Source: JAAYAN01 sp964437215 (GTDB lineage Bacteria > Bacteroidota > Ignavibacteria > Ignavibacteriales > Melioribacteraceae). Taken from it: a stretch of 10,289 bases of DNA. Position 1 is the first letter of the stretch. Every line of letters starts with the position of its first letter. Below the pieces are notes generated by a model. The model was not told the origin of the DNA and ran no database searches. It saw only the letters and a program-made list of their open reading frames with translations. The DNA lies in contig CAYTFZ010000091.1 of assembly GCA_964437215.1 (NCBI GenBank), positions 1 to 10,289 of the forward strand, read 5' to 3'. Below are positions 1 through 6,739 of the stretch, piece by piece. Made by a program: the position numbers and the translations under genes.

Positions 1-6
1 AATAAT

Positions 7-34
7 TATTCATTCTTAATTCTTAACTATTAAC
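7..34. repeat. Degenerate heptanucleotide tandem repeat, four copies
   Basis: Four consecutive 7-bp units read TATTCAT, TCTTAAT, TCTTAAC and TATTAAC. The two central units differ by one base. The run lies just downstream of the glycyl-tRNA synthetase stop codon. I see no clear hairpin terminator in the 42 bp available here; the terminator, if any, may be outside the window. The low-complexity AT composition means the periodicity could be partly chance. Confidence 0.35.
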
Positions 35-42
35 TGCTTTCC

Positions 43-1572
43 CTATCTCATTTTTTCCAGAATATAACCAAGAAGTTCTTTTTTATTTACTCTCGTCTGC
101 TCCATCGAATCGCGCTCGCGCACAGTTACAGTCTGGTCTTCAAGAGTCTGTGTATCAACCGTGATACAGAAAGGAGTTCCTGCTTCGTCCTGCCGGCGGT
201 ATCTTCTGCCTATTGCGCCTTTATCATCGTAGAAAACGCGCATAAACGGACGAAGGTCTGCTTCAATTTCGCGTGATATTTCCGGCATTCCGTCCTTGTT
301 CACAAGAGGAAATATTGCAGCTTTTATAGGGGCAAGTTTTGGATGAAATCTCATCACAACGCGAAGTTCTCCGTTTACTTCTTCCTCTGCATAGGAATCA
401 ATTAAAAATGCCATAAACGAGCGGCTTGCTCCGGCAGATGTTTCTATTATGAAAGGTGTATATTTTTCTTTAGCTTCCTCATCAAAATATTTCATCGATT
501 TACCCGAATATTCTTCGTGCCTGCTTAAATCGAAGTTTGTTCTGTTATGAATTCCTTCAATTTCGCCCCAGCCGAACGGAAATAAATATTCAATATCGGT
601 AGCTTCTTTGGCATAATGTGCAAGTTTATCTTTAGGATGATCGTGGTATCTAAGTTTATCAGGAGTCATTCCTAAAGATTTGAACCATTCAAGACGCGCT
701 GCTTTCCACTGATCGTAATACTTTTTGTCGTCGCCGGGTTTTACAAAATACTGCATTTCCATCTGTTCAAATTCTCGCGTGCGGAACAAGAAATTTTTCG
801 TGTTTATTTCATTACGGAAAGCTTTTCCTATCTGGGCAATTCCAAAAGGAAGTTTCTGCCTGCTTGCGTTCTGCACGTTAAGGAAATTTACAAAAATTCC
901 CTGAGCGGTTTCGGGACGCAGATAAACTGCATTTCCTTCTTTTTCTACGGGACCGATAAAAGTGCGGAACATAAGATTAAACTGGCGCGGTTCGGTAAAG
1001 CTGCCTTTAACGCCGCAATTCGGACATCCTGTGTGGGCTAAAAGATCGAATGCAATTTCTTTGTTCTCAAGAATTTTTGTAAATCTTTCGGCAAGATCAC
1101 CAAATTCATTTTTAATACTTTCATATTTTTCTAATTTCGATTGATCGCCGATTTTAAGAGCTTCTTCAAAATCTTTAAGTGCGTGCTCTTTCTTCTTTTC
1201 GGATATCCCTTCTTCAAGTGTATCAAGACGGTAACGAGCTTTGCAATTTTTGCAGTCAATCATCGGATCGGTAAAATTTTCTACGTGACCGCTGGCTTCC
1301 CAAACACGCGGATGCATTAATATTGAGGCATCCAATCCTTCAACATCTTCGCGGTAAGTCATAAATTTCCACCATTCTTCCTTGATATTCTTTAACAATT
1401 CAACACCAAGCGGACCGTAATCCCAGCAGCCGTTCAAGCCGCCGTATATTTCACTGGACTGAAAAACAAAGCCCTTTCTTTTTGCAAGCGATACTATTTT
1501 TTCAAGTACGTCATTTTGTTTTTTATTTTGCTGTGCGATGGTAAACCTCAAATTTATTTTTTTACTGTGCAA
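43..1572 (-). CDS. glyS: Glycyl-tRNA synthetase, alpha2 (single-chain) type
   Basis: Cytosolic class II aminoacyl-tRNA synthetase that attaches glycine to tRNA-Gly (EC 6.1.1.14). About 509 aa, close to the Thermus-type homodimeric enzyme. Numbered from the TTG at 1572, the N-terminal part has FQSSEIYGG (37-45) and DYGPLGVE (51-58). Two CxxC pairs (C107/C110 and C183/C186) flank a charged insertion of about 70 residues and could bind zinc. Class II motif 2 is FRNE near 252-255 with the following RTREFEQ, and motif 3 is ETSAGASRSF (377-386). Residues from about 415 form the anticodon-binding domain. It is the last gene of the minus-strand operon, 6 bp after the DUF2520 gene. The start is uncertain: the longest conventional reading uses TTG at 1572, but the only good ribosome-binding site (GAGG, 1549-1546) lies 6 nt before an ATC codon at 1539, which would give about 498 aa. 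Stop is TAG. Family assignment is secure. Confidence 0.97.
   Translation of the reverse strand: MHSKKINLRFTIAQQNKKQNDVLEKIVSLAKRKGFVFQSSEIYGGLNGCWDYGPLGVELLKNIKEEWWKFMTYREDVEGLDASILMHPRVWEASGHVENFTDPMIDCKNCKARYRLDTLEEGISEKKKEHALKDFEEALKIGDQSKLEKYESIKNEFGDLAERFTKILENKEIAFDLLAHTGCPNCGVKGSFTEPRQFNLMFRTFIGPVEKEGNAVYLRPETAQGIFVNFLNVQNASRQKLPFGIAQIGKAFRNEINTKNFLFRTREFEQMEMQYFVKPGDDKKYYDQWKAARLEWFKSLGMTPDKLRYHDHPKDKLAHYAKEATDIEYLFPFGWGEIEGIHNRTNFDLSRHEEYSGKSMKYFDEEAKEKYTPFIIETSAGASRSFMAFLIDSYAEEEVNGELRVVMRFHPKLAPIKAAIFPLVNKDGMPEISREIEADLRPFMRVFYDDKGAIGRRYRRQDEAGTPFCITVDTQTLEDQTVTVRERDSMEQTRVNKKELLGYILEKMR
1546..1549 (-). promoter_or_regulatory. Ribosome-binding site of glyS, placed for an ATC start
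   Basis: On the minus strand GAGG is followed by TTTACC and then ATC (1539-1537), ideal spacing for initiation at ATC. The two in-frame TTG codons (1572 and 1551) have no comparable site: the first has no purine-rich stretch in the right place, and the second overlaps the GAGG itself. ATC is a rare initiation codon, so this is a suggestion rather than a firm start call. Confidence 0.4.
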
Positions 1573-1578
1573 ATATAA

Positions 1579-2472
1579 TCAAGTTTGGAATTCGCTGATA
1601 CACTTTTTAAGTTCGGTTTTAAGATAATTTTGTATTGATGAATATTTTTCTCTGTCAACCGAACCTTTCTTAAATGAAATTTCCAAAAGATTCAAACTGC
1701 CGGAAATGTAATTTAATTTAATAAGTTTATTATCTTTTAAGGCAATAATGTGATTTTCAATCGTTTTAAAATCACCCCGCTCAACCGGTCCCGAAAGCGA
1801 TGCTGCTGTTCCTTTTTCTGCAAGATTGTTTAATGTGCATTCCATAATCGGTTTAAGAAGCTGCGCCGGAGAAATATCGCCTTCCCACGATTGAGCAAAC
1901 ATATTTTCGGCATTCGAATATTCCGAAACAAGCATATTCGAAGCGAACACTCCCGCAAGGTGATAATAAATTTTCCCTTCGGAAGAAATCCGGAACGGTT
2001 TCAGACCAATGCTTTTGGCAAGATTGAAAATAAGCGGAAATGTTTTATCATCAGCTTCGGCAGCAGCAAGCATATTTTTTATTTCTACAGTTTTTTTTGA
2101 AGGAAATGTCTGCATAATATGAAATGATGCAACAGATGCATTTCTTTCTTTAAGGATTTTTATTGAATCCGAATTTTGCGCGCCCGAAAGGTGGATGAAA
2201 ATTTTTCCGGTTAAATCAATATTTAAATTATAAACTGCTTGTGCTGTACTTTCAATCTGTTCGTCATTTACAGAAATGAAAATTATTTCAGAAGATAATG
2301 CTTCGAAGTATTCTGTTGAAAACCTGCAGTTTTCAAATTGGTTTGCAAGAGCTCTTGCTGAATGTATTGAACGGCTTACAATGCAGTCTATTTTATATTC
2401 CGATCCGGCTAAAGCTTTTGAAAGTGAGTGCGCAACTTTGCCTGCGCCGATAAAGGAAATTTTACTCATCAT
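1579..2472 (-). CDS. Rossmann-like / DUF2520 domain oxidoreductase-like protein
   Basis: 297 aa, two-domain protein of the DUF2520 family, related in fold to F420-dependent NADP reductase, pyrroline-5-carboxylate reductase and ketopantoate reductase. The N-terminal Rossmann domain has the dinucleotide-binding turn FIGAGKVA (7-14), then VSR (32-34) after strand 2, and FISVND (65-70). HLSG (94-97) and FHIMQTF (118-124) mark the end of this domain. The C-terminal all-helical DUF2520 part contains HLAGVFASNM (171-180) and the family signature SGPVERGD (227-234). The fold and glycine-rich loop suggest NAD(P) binding, but no substrate is known to me. The start is one of two adjacent ATG codons (2472 or 2469), overlapping the end of MEMO by 11 or 8 bp, which indicates translational coupling. 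No strong Shine-Dalgarno is visible. Stop is TGA, 6 bp before the first possible GlyRS start. Confidence 0.88.
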   Translation of the reverse strand: MMSKISFIGAGKVAHSLSKALAGSEYKIDCIVSRSIHSARALANQFENCRFSTEYFEALSSEIIFISVNDEQIESTAQAVYNLNIDLTGKIFIHLSGAQNSDSIKILKERNASVASFHIMQTFPSKKTVEIKNMLAAAEADDKTFPLIFNLAKSIGLKPFRISSEGKIYYHLAGVFASNMLVSEYSNAENMFAQSWEGDISPAQLLKPIMECTLNNLAEKGTAASLSGPVERGDFKTIENHIIALKDNKLIKLNYISGSLNLLEISFKKGSVDREKYSSIQNYLKTELKKCISEFQT

Positions 2473-3289
2473 TTCTGCCGTAAATTACCGCCGATAAATA
2501 GCCGACAACTTCGTGGTTTTTACCCGATACCATTCCTGAATGAGTCCGTGAAAGAATTTTTGATTTTTTGAAACCAAGAGTATCGGCAGCTTTCAGTAAA
2601 GCAGCTATTCCGCCGCCGCCGCAAGCTTCGCATTGATTTTCGTCAAGCGCTTTCTGAAAACCTTCATAATCGAAATCCGTAATCTTCTTTTCGGCAACAG
2701 CATCAAGTTTATCAGCTACAGATGAAGAATAAAAATGGGAAAGATCGGAGCTGGCAATTACAACAGTTTCTTCATCCCAAACTGCAGCAACAGCTTCTGC
2801 AAGCGCATCTACAAATTCCTTCCGCTGATCGCCCATAACAGCAGGAACAATTTTAATTTTTTCATTAATCATTTGCAAAAAAGGCAGATGCACTTCAACG
2901 GCATGTTCGGCTTTGTGTCCGTTAGTTCCTTCAAATATCAAATTGTTTTTTGAAATTAGAGAAGCGCTTTTTGCCGTATCAATTTCCGCCAGTCCTAAGG
3001 GAGTTTTATATGCATCGCCGTTAAAAATGCAAATTCCCGGAAAATATTCGCGATGACTTGGCGAGATAATTATTGCCGTTTTTATTTTTTTCTGCTTAAT
3101 AACATTATATGCAAATGCTGCAGTTCTGCCGGAATAAATATAACCTGCGTGAGGAACGACAATGCCGAAAATATCTTTGTATTTTTCTTCGGGAAGATTT
3201 TTCATCAAACTGAGGATATCGGATTTCAGCGTCTTTGCATCGCTTTCATAAAACATTCCGGCAACGGCGGGCTCACGTATTGTGCTCAT
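2462..3289 (-). CDS. amrB: MEMO family protein (AmmeMemoRadiSam system protein B)
   Basis: 275 aa, full-length MEMO-family protein, structurally related to class III extradiol dioxygenases (LigB). Residues at the metal-site positions of human MEMO1 are retained: H47 in PHAGY (46-50), H79 in SPSHR (76-80) and C223 in EACGGGG (221-227). HAVEVHLPF (129-137) and SSDLSHF (180-186) are further family signatures. A metal-dependent redox role is inferred from the family; the bacterial substrate is not known to me. I chose ATG at 3289 because MSTIREPAVAGMFY is the usual N-terminus of the family and an AAGGGAAGAAG purine stretch directly precedes it. A TTG at 3331 in the same frame would add 14 unlikely residues. 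The start overlaps the end of AMMECR1 by 17 bp. Stop is TAA. The genetic pairing with AMMECR1 is the classic arrangement; the radical SAM member is not in the window. Confidence 0.93.
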   Translation of the reverse strand: MSTIREPAVAGMFYESDAKTLKSDILSLMKNLPEEKYKDIFGIVVPHAGYIYSGRTAAFAYNVIKQKKIKTAIIISPSHREYFPGICIFNGDAYKTPLGLAEIDTAKSASLISKNNLIFEGTNGHKAEHAVEVHLPFLQMINEKIKIVPAVMGDQRKEFVDALAEAVAAVWDEETVVIASSDLSHFYSSSVADKLDAVAEKKITDFDYEGFQKALDENQCEACGGGGIAALLKAADTLGFKKSKILSRTHSGMVSGKNHEVVGYLSAVIYGRNDE

Positions 3290-3842
3290 CTTCTTCCCTT
3301 TCGGAAAATACTGTGGCTGTAAACATTTCAATATCTAAAGTTTTTTTCTTCCACTCGTATGGCGGCAGACCTGCTTTTTGGCACAAAGCGGTCAGAAATC
3401 CTTCTTTATCCATTCCATGCTCTTTAGGAACCTGAGGCAGTAAAAGTCCGCGGTTATATCCCTCGCTTAAAATCAGTCCGTGCTTCCCAACTACAATATC
3501 GTCATAGGAATTCATTTTAAAAGGTTCGGAAAGGATCGAGATTTCGATGGAGATTTCATTAAATTCGTTCTTTTCAAGCGGGGTAAATCTGGTATCTTCC
3601 TGCGCCGATTTTTTTGCAACTATGGGGAGCAGCTCAATCAATGGTCTGTCCGAAACAATATAGCCCACGCATCCCCTGAGCATTTTATTGATTGTTAAAG
3701 TTACAAAAGCACCGCATTTTTTTTTCAGCGCGGGATATTTTTCCTTATCGATTTTAAACTCTTCTGCCGGCTCAAATATTTCGGCGATGGAATTTCTTAC
3801 AATTTTAAGCATTAATTGCTTTTCTTCTTTTGTAATTTCCAT
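3273..3842 (-). CDS. amrA: AMMECR1 family protein (AmmeMemoRadiSam system protein A)
   Basis: 189 aa, the usual size for prokaryotic AMMECR1-domain proteins. Family signatures are LRGCVGY (55-61, the highly conserved LRGCIG-type motif), AQEDTRF (80-86), ISIEISILSEP (97-107), and GLILSEGYNRGLLLPQVP (122-139), followed by FLTALCQKAGL (149-159). It is a small soluble protein with no signal peptide or membrane segment. The biochemical role is unknown to me; the tight link with MEMO and, in other genomes, with a radical SAM enzyme suggests a shared modification or biosynthetic pathway. ATG at 3842 lies 11 bp after the stop of the DUF4905-like gene, with no clear Shine-Dalgarno. Its end overlaps the start of MEMO by 17 bp. 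Stop is TGA. Confidence 0.94.
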   Translation of the reverse strand: MEITKEEKQLMLKIVRNSIAEIFEPAEEFKIDKEKYPALKKKCGAFVTLTINKMLRGCVGYIVSDRPLIELLPIVAKKSAQEDTRFTPLEKNEFNEISIEISILSEPFKMNSYDDIVVGKHGLILSEGYNRGLLLPQVPKEHGMDKEGFLTALCQKAGLPPYEWKKKTLDIEMFTATVFSEREEDEHNT

Positions 3843-3853
3843 AACATTATCAA

Positions 3854-4681
3854 TTATTTATTGTAGTTATAAACTATAATTTTTTTTGTTTCTTGCAACA
3901 AGAAAAGTTGGTTCCCTTTAATAAAAAAACAATCGGGCATAAGTTTGCTGCAATTTTTATTTATTATTTCTTCCAAAACAGTTTTATCCGTGTTCAAATC
4001 TGCAACCCGGAAAATATTGTTGTAACTTTTATTTTTATTCTGCAAATGAAAATTATAAAGCAAAATATCTTTGTAACAGGCGTATTCAACAATCCCTTCA
4101 ATCTTATTCTGCTGATAAATATCATTTAATACCCGACCGGTATTTCCATCTGCTTTTTGTCCCTGGAAAAAACGTTCAGGGAAAATATAATCGGAAAAAT
4201 CTTCTACCTCCGCTGCTTTTTCGTGAAGCATTTTAAATTCTGTTTCATCAGAAATTTCCGAGATTATTTCTCCCGTAAAAAAATCTGCAGCAAAGTTTTT
4301 GTTTGTTTCGAAGCCTCGTTTAAAGCAATATATTTTTTCTTCGAAAAAAAAAGAATAGGCAAGGTCTTCGTGTTTCCATAAAAACTTTTCATTTTTAACA
4401 TCATAAGCAAATAATCCGACATGCCCGGGCAAATCCGGTTTTGCAAATTTGTGAAATATTATTACGCCGTTATATATCTTTTCAATCCCAATCCAGAATT
4501 TTTCTTCGAGCTGGAAATTTTTTCTTACAGTACTGCCGTTTTCGAGATTTAGATAGCTGAAATAAACCTGTTTTTTTTCTGTATCGCGGGTTTCAACCAA
4601 AAGATATCCGTTATTGTCGGGTATAATCCGCCAGATATTTCCTTTCCCTTCAAATTCGAAATTCTTTTTTAACTTTGCCAT
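3854..4681 (-). CDS. DUF4905-like protein of unknown function
   Basis: 275 aa, soluble, with no signal peptide. The sequence alternates short beta-type segments and hydrophilic turns, suggesting a WD40/PQQ-like propeller: GNIWRII (14-20), FWIGIEKIYNGVIIFHKF (62-79), PDLPGHVGLFAYDV (82-95), then FLWKHEDLAY (100-109). The combination of WIGIE, the PD(L/M)PGH turn and 'AYDV..LW' matches what I recall of DUF4905, a family largely confined to Bacteroidota and relatives. It is not a proven enzyme and I see no catalytic motif. The C-terminal half is rich in Asn and Lys and less conserved in appearance. It lies 26 bp after the histidine kinase and 11 bp before AMMECR1. A GAGA element about 10 nt before ATG 4681 may serve as ribosome-binding site. 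The DUF assignment is from memory; the reading frame is secure. Confidence 0.75.
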   Translation of the reverse strand: MAKLKKNFEFEGKGNIWRIIPDNNGYLLVETRDTEKKQVYFSYLNLENGSTVRKNFQLEEKFWIGIEKIYNGVIIFHKFAKPDLPGHVGLFAYDVKNEKFLWKHEDLAYSFFFEEKIYCFKRGFETNKNFAADFFTGEIISEISDETEFKMLHEKAAEVEDFSDYIFPERFFQGQKADGNTGRVLNDIYQQNKIEGIVEYACYKDILLYNFHLQNKNKSYNNIFRVADLNTDKTVLEEIINKNCSKLMPDCFFIKGNQLFLLQETKKIIVYNYNK

Positions 4682-4707
4682 TATTAGCGTCTCTTTAATT
4701 TTTGTTT

Positions 4708-6600
4708 TTAGGATTTTAAAAGCAGCTTATTTAAAGATGTTTTTAATTCATTAATTTCTACAGGTTTGTTAAAAACGCTCTTTATTCCCATTTTATAGTA
4801 TTCTTCTTTCAGTGTTTTATTAATATTTTCCGATAAGATTATAATTCCCGGTTTTACCTCAAAATTTCCCAATGCAATGTGCTTAACAAGCTGAAATCCG
4901 CTCATACCTTCCAGAAAATGTTCGGTAAGCAGCAATACCGGCTGATGTTTTTTAATTATTTGCAAAGCTTCGTAACCATCGGAAGCCTCAATAATTTCGT
5001 ATCCCGAAACTAAACTCTGAATTAATTTCTTGTACAGAATTCTTTCGGTTTTTTGTCCGTTTACAAGCAAAATCTGGTTTGAAACAACGGGAAGAGTAAA
5101 ATAGAAAACCGAGCCTTTACCGGGTTCGCTTTCCACCCAGATTTTGCCGTTATGTTTATGTATGATATCCTTGCAAAGAGAAAGACCGAGACCCGTGCCT
5201 TTTTCTCCCTTAGTACCGCGCGAAGTAAATTTTTCGTCAATCTTAAATAATTTTTCTAAATTCTCTTTCGAAATTCCAACACCGTTATCTGAAACTCCGA
5301 AAAGATACTTATTCTCTTCGGGCTGAGGTTTTGCGGTAATTGTAATTTTTCCGCCGGAATTTGTAAATTTTATAGCGTTCGAGATAAGATTTATAATTAC
5401 CTGGAGAATTAGTTCTTTATCGGCTTTAACATATATTTCGTTTTCGTATCCGGGAGCAATGCTTATGTTTTTTTCGAATGCCGCTCCATTAAGCATTTCG
5501 GAAGCTTTACTGAAAATTTCGGAAATGTTGATTTTTGCAGGTTCGAATTTGATTCTTCCGGTTTGAAGCCTTGTCCATTCAAGCAGTGAATTTACAAGAT
5601 TTAAAGTGGTTCCGGCAGATTCGCTTATATAGTTAAGATATTCACGTTTTTTATTATCGCTAATATTTTCATTTTCAAGCAGGTAATTGCTGTACCCTAT
5701 TATTGACGAAAAAGGCGAGCGCAAATCGTGCGAAATTATCGAAATAAATCTATCCTTTTTTTTGTTCGTTTCTGTAAGTCTGTTTATTTCGTTTTCAAGT
5801 TCTTGTTCTTTAAGTTTTTCGAATGTTATATTTCTTGCCAGAATGTAAATCCGGCTTACCGATCCGTCATTATTTCTTTCTACCGAAATCGTGTTGGAAA
5901 CCCAGATAATATTTCTGAAATAATCATAAATTCTGCATTCAATTTTATCTTCTTTAATAACGGGATCGTTATAAATCCTGCTGAAAAAATCCGTTATTTT
6001 TTTTCTGTCGTCGGGTAAAATCAGTCTAATCCATAACAGATTGTTGCTCAAAAAATCGCCGGCTGTATAACCTGTTAAATCTTCAACGCCAGGCGTAACA
6101 AATTCTGTTTTAAACTTTCCGTCCCTTCTGTTTAAACACCATGAAAATGAACCGGAAAGTTTTTCTATTCTTTTAATTAAATTTTTATTGTTATTATCTT
6201 TTTCATCAGGAAATTCTGTAAATATTTGGAGCAAAATATGATTTTTAATATTCTCCAATACGGAAAAGAATGCTGAGTATTCATTCCCGTCTGAACTTTG
6301 AGCAGGCACAAAGTTTATAATCCGGTTTTGCTGTCTTCCGCTTTCAAGCTCTTTAATAATCCCTGCAAACGGATGAATGCTTTTATTATGAACAAGATCC
6401 AATGGATCGGTAATATCTTTTATTCCGCTCTTTTCGAAAGCAAATTCCCTGAATTTTTTGTTAAAATAAATTATTTTTCGTTCAAAAATAACCGCCGCCG
6501 GAAAACTGCAGAATGAAACTAATCCGGAAAGATTATTGCCTTTATTTTCATTATTATTACTTATCGAACTATCATTCATTTTAGCTGCCGTGCGAAACAT
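4708..6600 (-). CDS. Soluble PAS hybrid histidine kinase with degenerate receiver domain
   Basis: 630 aa, cytoplasmic sensor kinase: no transmembrane helix or signal peptide. Domains in order: a weak PAS-like region (about 25-130), a clear PAS/PAC domain (about 145-262, with LTGYTAGDF and RIYILARNIT), a short coiled-coil linker (262-284), HisKA with H-box HDLRSPFSS (H291), and HATPase_c with N-box NLISNAIKFT (404-413), G1 box DNGVGI (438-443) and G2 box GEKGTGLGLSL (465-475). The kinase core is intact. The C-terminal receiver-like domain (about 508-630) keeps the switch Ser590 and Lys612 (NKP), but the acidic pair is N514/G515 and the phosphoacceptor position is Glu560, so ordinary phospho-relay is unlikely. 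There is no DNA-binding output domain. It is the first gene of the minus-strand block. Start ATG 6600 is the longest; ATG 6579 is also possible and neither has a strong ribosome-binding site. The sensed signal is unknown. Confidence 0.92.
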   Translation of the reverse strand: MFRTAAKMNDSSISNNNENKGNNLSGLVSFCSFPAAVIFERKIIYFNKKFREFAFEKSGIKDITDPLDLVHNKSIHPFAGIIKELESGRQQNRIINFVPAQSSDGNEYSAFFSVLENIKNHILLQIFTEFPDEKDNNNKNLIKRIEKLSGSFSWCLNRRDGKFKTEFVTPGVEDLTGYTAGDFLSNNLLWIRLILPDDRKKITDFFSRIYNDPVIKEDKIECRIYDYFRNIIWVSNTISVERNNDGSVSRIYILARNITFEKLKEQELENEINRLTETNKKKDRFISIISHDLRSPFSSIIGYSNYLLENENISDNKKREYLNYISESAGTTLNLVNSLLEWTRLQTGRIKFEPAKINISEIFSKASEMLNGAAFEKNISIAPGYENEIYVKADKELILQVIINLISNAIKFTNSGGKITITAKPQPEENKYLFGVSDNGVGISKENLEKLFKIDEKFTSRGTKGEKGTGLGLSLCKDIIHKHNGKIWVESEPGKGSVFYFTLPVVSNQILLVNGQKTERILYKKLIQSLVSGYEIIEASDGYEALQIIKKHQPVLLLTEHFLEGMSGFQLVKHIALGNFEVKPGIIILSENINKTLKEEYYKMGIKSVFNKPVEINELKTSLNKLLLKS

Positions 6601-6739
6601 TTATAAATTGCTTACAGAAATATATAATTTTAATAACAATTAACTTATTGATGGAATTATTTTTATGGAATATGTAAAAAATATCGAAGTCTTTTTGTAA
6701 TTTTTGTTACATTTTTTAACAAAAGAAAGCGGTTAAGAT
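6601..6739. promoter_or_regulatory. Divergent promoter region between the two operons
   Basis: This 139-bp, very AT-rich gap separates the start codons of the histidine kinase (minus) and the DHOD-like gene (plus), so it should carry promoters for both blocks. For the plus strand one weak sigma-70-type pair is visible: TTGATG (6648-6653) and, 17 bp later, TATGTA (6671-6676). For the minus strand several TATA-like stretches exist around 6620-6630 without a convincing -35. The composition makes false matches easy. A palindrome within it is listed separately. Confidence 0.5.
6696..6711. promoter_or_regulatory. Candidate CRP/FNR-family operator, TGTAA-N6-TTACA
   Basis: A perfect 5-bp inverted repeat with a 6-bp spacer (TTTTTG), the same half-site spacing as the CRP consensus TGTGA-N6-TCACA. 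It ends 28 bp before the ATG of the DHOD-like gene, too near for a typical class II activator of that gene, so repression or control of the divergent promoter is easier to imagine. The surroundings are T-rich, so chance cannot be ruled out from one site. Confidence 0.35.

Noticed and set aside
2276..2497. Plus-strand open frame opposite the DUF2520 gene
   Set aside because: It lies antisense to a well-recognised gene, overlaps the MEMO/DUF2520 junction and has no family motif or ribosome-binding site.
3290..3331. TTG-initiated N-terminal extension of MEMO (14 residues)
   Set aside because: The extension has no family similarity, lies wholly within AMMECR1, and the internal ATG at 3289 has a good purine-rich ribosome-binding site and the usual family N-terminus.
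5728..6018. Plus-strand 96-codon open frame inside the histidine kinase
   Set aside because: It is an antisense shadow of the PAS/HisKA region: Phe/Ile-rich because the sense strand is Lys/Asn/Glu-rich, not a real membrane protein.
4708..6600. Histidine kinase plus AMMECR1/MEMO considered as a defence system
   Set aside because: No nuclease, toxin, reverse transcriptase or other effector domain is present, and the neighbours include a core tRNA synthetase.
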